Part shown: positions 26,718-34,910 of the stretch, piece by piece | Position numbering within the stretch: the stretch's first letter is position 1 | Layout: each line of letters starts with the position of its first letter | Assembly: GCA_028285415.1 (NCBI GenBank) | Contig: JANQPF010000021.1 | Coordinates: 163,433 to 227,432 of the forward strand | DNA from: Pseudomonadales bacterium | GTDB taxonomy: Bacteria > Pseudomonadota > Gammaproteobacteria > Pseudomonadales > Azotimanducaceae | DNA length: 64,000 nt | Direction of reading: 5' to 3' | The notes under the pieces: generated by a model | Database searches by the model: none | What the model saw: only the letters and a program-made list of their open reading frames with translations | Told to the model about the DNA's origin: nothing | Program-made: the position numbers and the translations under genes

Positions 26718-27535
26718 CCGGCGGTCTCGATGGGGCGCGCGGGATCGGTGATCCAGCCGGACCAGGAATCGGCGTAGAGCTCAGGCTCCGGTAATCCGGC
26801 CAGATGCATCGCGAGGATGTTGTGCGCCGCGGTCACGCCGGAGCCGCAATAACAGACGATCTGCCCGGGTCCGCTGAACCGCTCGGCCAGCTCTGCGGCG
26901 GGTTTGAAGCAACCGTCTGCGTCCAGGTTGTCGGCGAACGCCCGGCACAGCGCGCCGGGAATGTGCCCGGCAACCGGATCAATGGGTTCCTCGCGGCCGG
27001 CCCAGCGCGCCTCCGCCCTGGCGTCGTACAGCGTCGGCGCCCCAGGCTTGCCAAGCCGTGCCAGAAGATCGGCCGCGCTGATCAATCGAGTCAGTGGCTC
27101 GCGAGCCGCAAACGTGCCGGATTCCCGGGGCCGGGCGGCGCCGCTTTCCATGGCGCCGGACCATTGGCTCATGCCGCCGTCGAGGACGGCAGCGGCCTCA
27201 TGACCTGCCCATCGCAGCATCCACCAGGCGCGGGCAGCGTAGGCGCCGCCGGCGTCGTCGTAGCAGACCACCTGATCGTCATTGCCGATACCCAGCCGCT
27301 GCAGGCAGGCAACCCAGGCATCCATGTCGGGTAACGGATGCCTGCCGCGTTCGTCCGGCGGCGCGGCGAGATCCTGATCGAGGTCGACGTACTGCGCCCC
27401 CGGCAGGTGATTCTGCAGATACTGCTCCCGGCCCCAGCCGGGTGCGTCGAGCTTGGCACGCACGTCGAGGAGCACCACGTGGTCCATAATGGCCGCAAGA
27501 TCGGCGGCGCTGATGAGATTGGTGTAGATCGTCAT
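26714..27535 (-). CDS. Thiosulfate/3-mercaptopyruvate sulfurtransferase (SseA-like)
   Basis: A two-domain rhodanese of 273 residues. The N-terminal domain has LDVRAKLDAPGWGREQYLQNHLPGA written in shorter form and lacks a catalytic cysteine, while the C-terminal domain has the active loop VCYCGSGVTAA. The loop CGSGVT is what is seen in 3-mercaptopyruvate-type enzymes, so mercaptopyruvate is the more likely donor. The ATG at 27535 is chosen over a TTG at 27547. It overlaps mnmC. Because mnm5s2U also carries a sulfur, a link in tRNA thiolation is possible but not shown. Confidence 0.87.
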   Translation of the reverse strand: MTIYTNLISAADLAAIMDHVVLLDVRAKLDAPGWGREQYLQNHLPGAQYVDLDQDLAAPPDERGRHPLPDMDAWVACLQRLGIGNDDQVVCYDDAGGAYAARAWWMLRWAGHEAAAVLDGGMSQWSGAMESGAARPRESGTFAAREPLTRLISAADLLARLGKPGAPTLYDARAEARWAGREEPIDPVAGHIPGALCRAFADNLDADGCFKPAAELAERFSGPGQIVCYCGSGVTAAHNILAMHLAGLPEPELYADSWSGWITDPARPIETAG

Positions 27536-27748
27536 ACTTTCCGGCAAACCCGTCGCACTGTGACGCGGCTCGCACTTTTGTGTTCCGGCAAGGTGTCATT
27601 ATGCCTAACACCGAGCTTTGTCCCAGCCCTGTGACGGGTAGAGCCACTACACTACAGACAAAGGATATCGCAAGGTGGCAATTGTCATGAGGGAGGGCCT
27701 AAAATGCCTGCCTCGTTTTACCAATCCACCCCCGAAGGAGCGTGTGCG

Positions 27749-28951
27749 TTGAGCATATTGGACTGGCTGCAGCATGGTTTCATGGCGTTTTCCGCCCTGG
27801 AACTGGTCATCTTCACCCTGGTGGTCACTCATATCACCATCGTTTCGGTAACGGTCTATCTGCATCGGCACTCAGCGCACCGCGCGCTCGACGTGCACCC
27901 GGCACTGGCGCATTTTTTCCGCTTCTGGCTGTGGATGACCACCGGCATGGGCACGCTCGAGTGGACGGCCATCCATCGTAAGCACCACGCCAAGTGTGAA
28001 ACCGAAGAAGACCCTCACAGCCCGGTGATCATGGGTATCGGCGAGATTCTCTGGAACGGCGTCGAAGCCTATCGCAGCGAGTCGAGAAACGAGGAAACGC
28101 TCAAACGCTATGGACACGGCTGCCCGAACGACTGGATCGAGCGCAACGTCTATTCGCGTTTTCCGATCGGCGGAATTGCCCTCCTCCTCATCCTCAACGT
28201 GGCCCTCTTTGGCGTGCTCGGGTTGACGGTCTGGGCGGTACAGATGATCTGGATTCCGTTTTTCGCTGCGGGTGTCATCAACGGCATCGGCCACTGGTGG
28301 GGCTATCGCAATTTCGAATGTCCGGACGCCGCGCGCAACATCTCACCCTGGGGCCTCCTCATCGGCGGGGAAGAACTGCACAACAATCACCACACGTATC
28401 CGAACTCAGCGAAGCTGTCGGTCAAATGGTATGAGTTCGATATTGGCTGGATGTGGATCAACGTCTTCAAGGCGCTGGGACTGGTCAAAGTCATCAGCAC
28501 CGGCCCGGTTGTGGAACGCGTGCCTGGCAAACAGGTCATCGACAAGGACGCCGCCTGGGCGCTCCTGAACGACCGCTTCCGCGTCATGGCACGCTTCTCC
28601 AAAGAAGTGGTGAAGCCGGTCTTTGCCCAGGAGCTGCACAAGGCCGACCAGGCCTCGAAGAAGCTCATCAAACGCGCCCGTCGGGTGCTCGTGCGCGAGC
28701 AGACGCTGGTCGACGCGCGCGGCCGCGAGCGTATCTCCGCCGCGGTGGAAGAAAGCGCCAACATCCGCCTCATCTACGAGCTGCAGCAGGGCCTGCATGA
28801 CATCTGGGCGAAGCGCGGCGGCAACATGGAAGAAGTGGTCAACGCGCTGTCCGAATGGTGCAAGCGCGCCGAAGAATCGGGCATGCAGACGCTGCACGAC
28901 TTCGCTGAGACCCTGAAGAGTTACGCAACGCCGCAGCCGGCCACGGCGTAG
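27749..28951 (+). CDS. Membrane fatty acid desaturase (acyl-CoA delta-9 type)
   Basis: The three histidine boxes are in place: HRHSAHR, HRKHH, and HNNHH near residue 225. Four membrane helices and a tail of about 150 helical residues complete the protein. A TTG at 27749 is preceded by AAGGAG (27735-27740) with ideal spacing and gives 400 residues; an ATG at 27704 lies upstream but has no such site. Enzymes of this group introduce a cis double bond at C9 in acyl-CoA or phospholipid. The tail extends beyond the catalytic core and may dock to a redox partner. Confidence 0.88.
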   Translation: MSILDWLQHGFMAFSALELVIFTLVVTHITIVSVTVYLHRHSAHRALDVHPALAHFFRFWLWMTTGMGTLEWTAIHRKHHAKCETEEDPHSPVIMGIGEILWNGVEAYRSESRNEETLKRYGHGCPNDWIERNVYSRFPIGGIALLLILNVALFGVLGLTVWAVQMIWIPFFAAGVINGIGHWWGYRNFECPDAARNISPWGLLIGGEELHNNHHTYPNSAKLSVKWYEFDIGWMWINVFKALGLVKVISTGPVVERVPGKQVIDKDAAWALLNDRFRVMARFSKEVVKPVFAQELHKADQASKKLIKRARRVLVREQTLVDARGRERISAAVEESANIRLIYELQQGLHDIWAKRGGNMEEVVNALSEWCKRAEESGMQTLHDFAETLKSYATPQPATA

Positions 28952-28990
28952 GTGTTGCGTACGCAACGATCGCAGCCGGCCACAGCGTAG
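28922..28990. repeat. Imperfect tandem duplication of the desaturase 3' end
   Basis: The 30-nt segment at 28922-28951, which includes the stop codon of the desaturase gene, is repeated at 28960-28990 with two small differences. The first unit begins TACGCAACGCC and ends GCGTAG; the second begins TACGCAACGATC. Together they leave a palindrome, GTTGCGTACGCAAC, at 28954-28967. Confidence 0.75.
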
Positions 28991-29007
28991 AGGATTAGAT
29001 CTGTTCG

Positions 29008-29078
29008 GCGCGATTCGCCGCAGAATCGCGCTCCTCCTGTTCTAGAACCAGGCACGCCCCGCGAGCGGCGCCGGGGCG
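29008..29078. terminator. Hairpins between the convergent desaturase and argS genes
   Basis: A perfect 9-bp stem, GCGCGATTC (29008-29016) and GAATCGCGC (29023-29031), is followed by TCCTCCTGTTCT. A second stem, CGCCCCG (29055-29061) with CGGGGCG (29072-29078), lies beside the argS stop codon. The palindrome GTTCTAGAAC sits between them. None is followed by a long T run, so these may be weak or factor-assisted terminators. Confidence 0.4.
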
Positions 29079-29080
29079 CT

Positions 29081-30775
29081 CTACATCCGCGCCACCACCT
29101 CAATCCCGAGGAGGCCGAGGCCCTCTTGCAGCGTGTCTCCCGCCTGCCGCGCCAGTACCAGGCGACGCGTCCGCACTTCACCCTCGCTCGCAAGGATCGG
29201 GCACGCTTCGTAGAAGTGTGAGAAGGTCTGCGCAAGATCGAAGAGATACCCGCAGAGCAGGTGCGGCTGTCCTTCAGCTGCGACCGCCACCAGCGTGTCG
29301 TTGAAGCCGGCGATGGCAACGGCGAGTTTGCGCTCCGCTTCGTCCACCGCGATGGCGTGGTCCGGCAGCGCGGCAACGTCCACCTCCCCGCGGGTGAAGA
29401 CACTCTGGATACGGGTGTAGGCGTACTGCAGGTAGGGTGCGGTGTTGCCGTCGAAGCTGATCATCTGCTCCCAGTCGAACACGTAGTCGCTGGTGCGGTT
29501 CTTGGAGAGATCGGCATACTTGATGGCGCCGATGCCGATCCGGCCGCCGAGCTCAGCCGCCAGGGTGGCATCAATCTCGGGGTTTTTCTCTTTGACGAGC
29601 GCGGTGGCGCGCTCCTGCGCTTCTTCCAGCAGCTCCGCCAGCTTCACCACACCCCCTTCGCGGGTTTTGAACGGTTTGCCGTCCGGGCCGAGCATGGCGC
29701 CGAAGGGCATGTGTTCGAGGTGTGCGTCGTTGGCAATGAAGCCGGCGCGCTCGGCAACGGCAAACACCTGTTTGAAATGCAGCGTCTGGCGCGCGTCGGT
29801 GAAGATCACCACGCGATCGGCTTTGAGCTTGCCCGTGCGATATTGAATGGCGGCAAGATCGGTGGTCGTGTACAGATAGCCGCCGTCAGATTTCTGCACG
29901 ATCACCGGCAGGACGTCGCCTTTCTTGCTCTTGAACTCGTCCAGGAACACGCACTGGGCGCCTTCAGATTCCTCGAGGAGACCAGCCTCGTCGAGCTGGC
30001 TGATGATGCCGGGCAGTGCGTCGTTGTAGGCGCTCTCCCCGTAAATGTGCTCGGTCTTGAGCGTCACGCCCAGCCGATCGTAGATGTCCTGGCAGTGTGA
30101 CATGGAGATGTCGATGAAACGCTGCCAGGTGGCAAACGCGTCCGGGTCGCCGCCCTGTAGACCAACCACCGCCTCGCGACTGCGGGTCTTGAAGTCGTCG
30201 TCCGCGTCGAAGCGCTGTTTGGCGGCGCGATAGAAGTTTTCCAGATCTGCCAGATCGTCCGAATCGTCGCCGGTCTCGTCGAGATAGGTCAGCAGCATGC
30301 CGAACTGGGTGCCCCAGTCACCGACGTGATTCTGGCGGATGACGTGGTGGCCCTGTGCTTCTAGCACCCGTACGAGGCAGTCACCGATGATGGTGCTGCG
30401 GAGGTGTCCCACGTGCATCTCTTTGGCGAGGTTCGGTGCGGAGTAGTCCACCACCACCGTCTGCCGGGGGAGCGACGGGTCCACCGCGCCGGCGCTGGCG
30501 TCCGCTAGAAACGTCGGATCCACGGTGATGTTGAGAAAGCCGGGCCCGGCAATCTCGACGTTGCTGGCGACGCCGTCGAGATCGAGAGCGTCCAGGACCT
30601 CAGCGGCCACCTCACGTGGATTCCTGCCCGCGCGTTTGGCCGCCGCCATGACGCCGTTGGCCTGGTAGTCGCCGAATTCGGGGCGCGCGGCGTTCTGCAC
30701 GAGGGCCTGGCCGTCGAGGCCGAGCCGTGCAAATGCCGCTTCGATGCGCTCACTGAGAAGGGCTTTGACGAGCAT
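29081..30775 (-). CDS. argS: Arginyl-tRNA synthetase
   Basis: A class I synthetase of 564 residues. The HIGH motif is HVGH in NLAKEMHVGHLRSTIIGD, and the segment MLGPDGKPFKTREGG stands in for KMSKS, as is normal in many ArgRS. The C-terminal DALR anticodon-binding domain contains YEACPILASEGEVRTRRL. Upstream on the same strand, 4 nt away, lies a cold-shock-domain gene, and the two are likely cotranscribed. Confidence 0.96.
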   Translation of the reverse strand: MLVKALLSERIEAAFARLGLDGQALVQNAARPEFGDYQANGVMAAAKRAGRNPREVAAEVLDALDLDGVASNVEIAGPGFLNITVDPTFLADASAGAVDPSLPRQTVVVDYSAPNLAKEMHVGHLRSTIIGDCLVRVLEAQGHHVIRQNHVGDWGTQFGMLLTYLDETGDDSDDLADLENFYRAAKQRFDADDDFKTRSREAVVGLQGGDPDAFATWQRFIDISMSHCQDIYDRLGVTLKTEHIYGESAYNDALPGIISQLDEAGLLEESEGAQCVFLDEFKSKKGDVLPVIVQKSDGGYLYTTTDLAAIQYRTGKLKADRVVIFTDARQTLHFKQVFAVAERAGFIANDAHLEHMPFGAMLGPDGKPFKTREGGVVKLAELLEEAQERATALVKEKNPEIDATLAAELGGRIGIGAIKYADLSKNRTSDYVFDWEQMISFDGNTAPYLQYAYTRIQSVFTRGEVDVAALPDHAIAVDEAERKLAVAIAGFNDTLVAVAAEGQPHLLCGYLFDLAQTFSHFYEACPILASEGEVRTRRLVLARQAGDTLQEGLGLLGIEVVARM

Positions 30776-30778
30776 CGC

Positions 30779-31345
30779 TCAATCCAGCGGTTTGACGTTT
30801 TCCGCCTGCGCGCCTTTTTCCAGGTGGGCCACGACAAACTTCACCTTCTGCCCATCCTGCAGCACCGGACGCTGGCGGCTGCCGCCAGTATTTACGATCG
30901 AGCGCTGGTGCACAAAAATTTCGTCACCGTTTTCACGGATGATGAATCCGTAACCCTTGGAGCGGTTGAACCATTTGACCTCACCGGTCTCCTCGGGTCC
31001 GCGCGGGGCGCTGTCTTCGCGCTTGGCTGGTTCGCGTTTGGGCTTTTGTTTTTCCGCTGCGCGCGAATCTTTACCGTTGGCACCTTTGCCTTCTTTGCGG
31101 CGGTTGTCCTGGCGCTGACGGTTGCGATTGTTGTTCTTACCCGACTCTTTGCGGCTTTGGGTGGTGTCTGCAGCGGCCGGTTCGCGCTGGCTGAGGCGCG
31201 CGTTGAAGAGGCCGTTGACGATGAGCGCAGCCGCGGTGACGATCAGGAGCGCAAGGTAGCTGTCCGGCCAGAATCTCGAAACGGTTTCGGTGACGAGCGC
31301 GGCGAGCAGAAGGGCGCTCGCCAGCGCGATGACGTAGGTTGGCAT
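30779..31345 (-). CDS. Membrane-tethered cold-shock-domain protein
   Basis: From the ATG at 31345 (AAGAAG precedes it) the protein has 188 residues. Two hydrophobic segments (about 5-22 and 30-45) form a membrane hairpin. Then comes a linker (about 50-117) extremely rich in Lys, Arg, Glu and Asn. Residues 120-188 are a cold-shock domain with GEVKWFNRSKGYGFI (RNP1) and EIFVHQRSI (RNP2). Membrane anchoring of a nucleic-acid-binding fold is uncommon. Likely role: hold RNA near the membrane. It lies 4 nt upstream of argS. Confidence 0.8.
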   Translation of the reverse strand: MPTYVIALASALLLAALVTETVSRFWPDSYLALLIVTAAALIVNGLFNARLSQREPAAADTTQSRKESGKNNNRNRQRQDNRRKEGKGANGKDSRAAEKQKPKREPAKREDSAPRGPEETGEVKWFNRSKGYGFIIRENGDEIFVHQRSIVNTGGSRQRPVLQDGQKVKFVVAHLEKGAQAENVKPLD

Positions 31346-31473
31346 AGTGTCTTCTTGTGAATGCAAAAGCGGCGCATTCTACAACAAATCGCCCGCCCAG
31401 CGCCCGCGGCTGGAAAGCGCCCGCGGCGGGAAAAAAAGCGCGGTTGGAAAAACCCGTGGGCGAGGATCCGTAA

Positions 31474-32043
31474 TCAGCTCTGGACGCGCCGGACCTCGAT
31501 GATGATCACCGGCTCCTCGGGGACCGCGGCCATGCCGCGCGACAGGTGGGTGTTCACGAGCTCAATTTTGTCCACCACGTCCATGCCGTCCACAACCCGG
31601 GCAAACACGGTGTATCCCGCCTTGCCGCCTGCGGCGTCGAGGTGGGTGTTGTCTTTGACGTTGATGAAAAACTGCGTGTCCGCGGAGTCCGGGTCGTTGA
31701 GACGTGCCATGGCCACGGTACCTCGGGTATTTTTCACCCCGTTGAAGGATTCGTTGACGACGGTTTTGGGTCCGGGTTTGTAGGTGAGCTCCGGCGTGTA
31801 GCCGCCGCCCTGGATCATGAAGTTGGCAATGACGCGATGAAAGACTAGGCCGTCGTAGAACTTGTCGTCCACGAGCTCGAGAAAATTGGCCACGGTCTCT
31901 GGCGAAAGCTTGGGCATCAGCTCAAGTTCGATCACGCCGTAGTCCGTGACCATCTGTACCCGCGGATTGTCGGCGGCGGCCAAGCCGGCCGTAGCGAGGG
32001 TGAAGGCGGCGATGATGCCGCAGACGAGGTGACGAATTTTCAT
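31474..32043 (-). CDS. ppiA: Periplasmic peptidyl-prolyl isomerase, cyclophilin type
   Basis: A 189-residue protein with a cleavable signal peptide (MKIRHLVCGIIAAFTLATAGLA), then a cyclophilin domain: VFHRVIANFMIQGGGY and NESFNGVKNTRGTVAMARL with the catalytic arginine and the usual FFINVKDN motif. The mature protein acts on prolines of exported proteins. The start is clear from the signal peptide. It is divergent from the storage-lipid operon at 32161. Confidence 0.93.
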   Translation of the reverse strand: MKIRHLVCGIIAAFTLATAGLAAADNPRVQMVTDYGVIELELMPKLSPETVANFLELVDDKFYDGLVFHRVIANFMIQGGGYTPELTYKPGPKTVVNESFNGVKNTRGTVAMARLNDPDSADTQFFINVKDNTHLDAAGGKAGYTVFARVVDGMDVVDKIELVNTHLSRGMAAVPEEPVIIIEVRRVQS

Positions 32044-32160
32044 GGCGGGTATGGTAGCGCTTGCGTGTGCCCCCGCAAACCTTTCTGCAGAGGGCCTCAA
32101 TCGGGCTGACTGCCCCGGGGAGTCTGATAGACTGCGCGAACAGAGGGAGGAAAGTGACCT

Positions 32161-32601
32161 ATGGCTAAAGATACGCCGCCGGATCCGAGCGCGCTGTTTC
32201 GCGAATGGGTAACCCAGTGGGAGCGGAATTTCGATTCGCTGGCGAACCAGTTCATGGGTACCGAGGGCTTCAGCCAGGCCATGAACGAGTTTCAAAAGAG
32301 CCAGCTCAACGCCCAGCGCATGTTCGCCGAGACCATGACGCAGATTCTCACCAACCTGAACATGCCCACCCGCGACGACGTGCTGCGCCTGAGCGAAGCG
32401 GTGGCGGTCCTCGACCGGCGCCTGGAGCGTATTGAAGAATCGCTGGGCGATGGCCCCGCAGGGCAGCCGTCCCCCATCAAGCGTCCGCCGCGCACGAAAC
32501 AGCCGCCCGGGCAGCGCAAAGAGGCCGCCGCCGCGCCCACCCCGGGCAACGGCAAGAAGAAGGGCGCGCAGAAGAAGAGTAAGGAGAAGAAAGATGAGTG
32601 A
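32161..32601 (+). CDS. Small PhaE/PhaM-like partner of the PHA synthase
   Basis: A 146-residue protein without a signal peptide, preceded by GGGAGGAAA. Residues about 10-100 resemble the C-terminal third of class III PhaE: FQKSQLNAQRMFAETMTQ and NMPTRDDVLRL, followed by a helix ending RLERIEESL. After residue 105 a proline/lysine tail follows, with KPRTKQ-like and KKKGAQKKSKEKK runs, resembling nucleoid-binding tails of PhaM or PhaF. PhaE proper is about 360 residues. Its 3' end overlaps phaC by 8 nt. I infer a synthase activator and DNA tether. Confidence 0.65.
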   Translation: MAKDTPPDPSALFREWVTQWERNFDSLANQFMGTEGFSQAMNEFQKSQLNAQRMFAETMTQILTNLNMPTRDDVLRLSEAVAVLDRRLERIEESLGDGPAGQPSPIKRPPRTKQPPGQRKEAAAAPTPGNGKKKGAQKKSKEKKDE

Positions 32602-33673
32602 ATCTTCGCCCCTCGACAGCAACGTCCTGGAGACCATGCAGACGTTCGTGCAGCGCACGATCGCCAGGGGCCGGCGATCCATAGAGCTTGCCAACGCCCC
32701 GCCGCAGCCGGTCGGTTTGACGCCGAAGGATGTGCTCTATACCCGTGGCACCCTGCGGCTCTACCACTATCACCCGATTGCCGACGAGGTGTATCGCGTG
32801 CCGGTGCTGCTGGTCATGGCAACAACCAACAAGGCATTTGTATTTGACCTCGCGCCGGGCCAGAGCATGGTGGAGTACCTGCTCAAGCAAGGCTTTGACG
32901 TCTACGTCGTCGACTGGGACCCACCCACGCAGGAAGAGCGCGGGCTGACGCTTGCCGACTACACGCAGGATTTCATTCCCACCTGCATCGACCGGATTGC
33001 TGCCGACAGCGGCGAGCCGGAGGTGTCGGTAATCGGTTACTGCATGGGCGGCATTTTGTCGCTCATCTACGGCGCCACCCACACCGACGGGCCACTCAAA
33101 AATCTCGTTTGTCTCACCACGCCGTTCAACATGCACGGCATGGGGTTGACGCAGACCTGGAACGACCCGCGCTACTTCGACGTGGACAAGCTGGTGGATA
33201 CGCTCGGGGTGGTACCCGCGGAGGCGGTCACGCAGATGTTCGAGATGCAGCGCCCGGCGCAGCGGATGGCGGGGCAGCTCAGGCTCTGGGATCAGATGTT
33301 CGACGACGAATTCGTCAAATCCTACCGTGCGTTTCAGCGCTGGGGTGACGAGACGCTGCCGCTGGCCGGTGAATACATGCGGGAAACGACCAAGGAGCTG
33401 TCCTGGGGCAACAAGCTGTACACGGGCGAGCTGGTGGTGGGCGGCCGCGAAGCGAAGGTTGCCAACCTCACCGTGCCGCTTTTGAGCATCGTGGCCGAGC
33501 ACGACCATCTGGCGCCGCGGGACTCGACGAAGGCGCTTCTCGATAAAGTCGGCTCCACCGACAAGGAAGAAATTCTCCTCAAAGGCGGCCACGTGAGCCT
33601 CATTGCCGGGCCGAACGCGGTGCGCCGCATGTGGCCTGCACTCGACGCCTGGCTGAGCGTGCGCTCGACATGA
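32594..33673 (+). CDS. phaC: Polyhydroxyalkanoate synthase, class III PhaC
   Basis: A 359-residue alpha/beta-fold PHA synthase. The catalytic triad is Cys150 in GYCMGG, Asp304 in EHDHLAPRD and His333 in GGHVSL, almost at the same positions as in class III enzymes. The short length, without the N-terminal extension of class I/II, fits class III, which needs a PhaE partner; the small gene just upstream fills that place. It polymerises 3-hydroxyacyl-CoA into storage granules. Its stop overlaps the next ATG by 4 nt. Confidence 0.92.
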   Translation: MSESSPLDSNVLETMQTFVQRTIARGRRSIELANAPPQPVGLTPKDVLYTRGTLRLYHYHPIADEVYRVPVLLVMATTNKAFVFDLAPGQSMVEYLLKQGFDVYVVDWDPPTQEERGLTLADYTQDFIPTCIDRIAADSGEPEVSVIGYCMGGILSLIYGATHTDGPLKNLVCLTTPFNMHGMGLTQTWNDPRYFDVDKLVDTLGVVPAEAVTQMFEMQRPAQRMAGQLRLWDQMFDDEFVKSYRAFQRWGDETLPLAGEYMRETTKELSWGNKLYTGELVVGGREAKVANLTVPLLSIVAEHDHLAPRDSTKALLDKVGSTDKEEILLKGGHVSLIAGPNAVRRMWPALDAWLSVRST

Positions 33674-34272
33674 CTGAGGACGTCAGCACGCGCTACCCGC
33701 GTACCGTGGAGCTGCCTGCCGGCGGGCAGGTGGAGCTGCACCTCATGCAACCGAGCGACGAGGCGGCGATGCTCGAGTTTGCCGGGCGGCTGCCGCGCCA
33801 CGACCTCCTGTTCCTGCGCCGTGACATCAGCGCGGCCCCCGTCATGGCGGCCTGGGTACGGGAAATCGAATCCGGGCACACGCCGAGCCTGCTGGCGCTG
33901 GCAGACGGCAACATTGTCGGCTGCTCAGCGGTGGTGAGCGATCCGCTCTCGTTTTCCTCCCACGTGGGGGATGTGCGGGTGCTGCTCGCCGCCGAAGAAC
34001 GTCAGCGCGGCCTTGGCCGGGTGCTGGTGCAGGAGAGTTTTCTATTGGCCCTGAGCCTTGGTCTCAAGAAGCTGATTGCGCACATGACAGCCGAGCAGGA
34101 AGCTGCCATCCAGGTGTTCGAAGATCTCGGTTTTCGCGCGGAGGCGCTCCTTAAAAACCACGTCCGCGATCAGGACGGCAGCCTCCATGATCTCGTGATT
34201 CTGAGTCACGACGTGGAGGCCGTGCAGAGCAAAATGGCGCTTTTTGGTTTGAGCGACGCGTTCGACGGCTGA
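33670..34272 (+). CDS. GNAT acetyltransferase, storage-lipid operon
   Basis: A 200-residue single-domain GNAT protein translationally coupled to phaC. The acetyl-CoA site is in VLLAAEERQRGLGRVLVQ. The sequence is related along its whole length to the protein at 34281-34886, sharing LPRHDLLFLRRDI, LKKLIAHMT and DLVILSHDV. The substrate is unknown. The operon position suggests a role in acyl metabolism or protein modification of the PHA pathway. Confidence 0.8.
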   Translation: MTEDVSTRYPRTVELPAGGQVELHLMQPSDEAAMLEFAGRLPRHDLLFLRRDISAAPVMAAWVREIESGHTPSLLALADGNIVGCSAVVSDPLSFSSHVGDVRVLLAAEERQRGLGRVLVQESFLLALSLGLKKLIAHMTAEQEAAIQVFEDLGFRAEALLKNHVRDQDGSLHDLVILSHDVEAVQSKMALFGLSDAFDG

Positions 34273-34280
34273 GCGGGCGC

Positions 34281-34886
34281 TTAGAGGTGAATCGGCTCGT
34301 CCATCTGGTCGGTGAAACCGTCCACGTCGTAGGACATGATGACTAGATCCCGCGGATCGCCGTTGCGGTCTTCGACGTAGTCGGCCAGCACCGCTTCGGG
34401 CACAAACCCCAGATGTTTGAATGCTGCCTGGGCACCAGCCTGGTCGATGGTCATCTGCGCCATCAGCTTCTTGAGGTCGAGCGCGCGCGCGAAGTCGAAA
34501 ATCTGCGCGGTCAGATGCCGGCCGAGGCCCTTGGCGCGACAGCGCGGTGCAACGTTGACGCGTATCTCACCCACGCGGCGCGTCCAGCGTGCCGGATTGC
34601 GGTCGACGGTGGCGTAGCCCGCTACCCCTTCGTCGTCGTAGGCGATGATGGAGAGCGTGGTGCCGGCCTCGATGTTTGCAAGCCAGTTGTCCACAACCGC
34701 CGGTTCCGTGATGTCGACGCGCAGAAAGAGCAGATCGTCCTCCGGAAGGCCGCGCGCGAACTGCAGAATGCCGTCGAAGTCATCGCGTCCCGCGATGCGC
34801 AGGTTCGCCTCGCTGGCGTCGCTCAGCGTGACGTTGTGCGGGTAGGTTGAGCGCAGTTTTTCCAGAGAGTGGGCCAGGTCTGACAT
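34281..34886 (-). CDS. GNAT acetyltransferase, convergent paralogue
   Basis: A 201-residue GNAT enzyme. The acetyl-CoA site is VNVAPRCRAKGLGRHLTAQI. Relation to the gene next door is visible in LPEDDLLFLRVDI, LKKLMAQMTIDQAGAQAAFKH and DLVIMSYDVDGF. The two genes run tail to tail, 8 nt apart, so they form an inverted divergent duplicate, or were brought together. It is on the same strand as, and downstream of, the WS/DGAT gene, so it may be cotranscribed with it. The substrate is unknown. Confidence 0.8.
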   Translation of the reverse strand: MSDLAHSLEKLRSTYPHNVTLSDASEANLRIAGRDDFDGILQFARGLPEDDLLFLRVDITEPAVVDNWLANIEAGTTLSIIAYDDEGVAGYATVDRNPARWTRRVGEIRVNVAPRCRAKGLGRHLTAQIFDFARALDLKKLMAQMTIDQAGAQAAFKHLGFVPEAVLADYVEDRNGDPRDLVIMSYDVDGFTDQMDEPIHL

Positions 34887-34910
34887 GGGCGTAATCCTTG
34901 TTTCTTGTTC

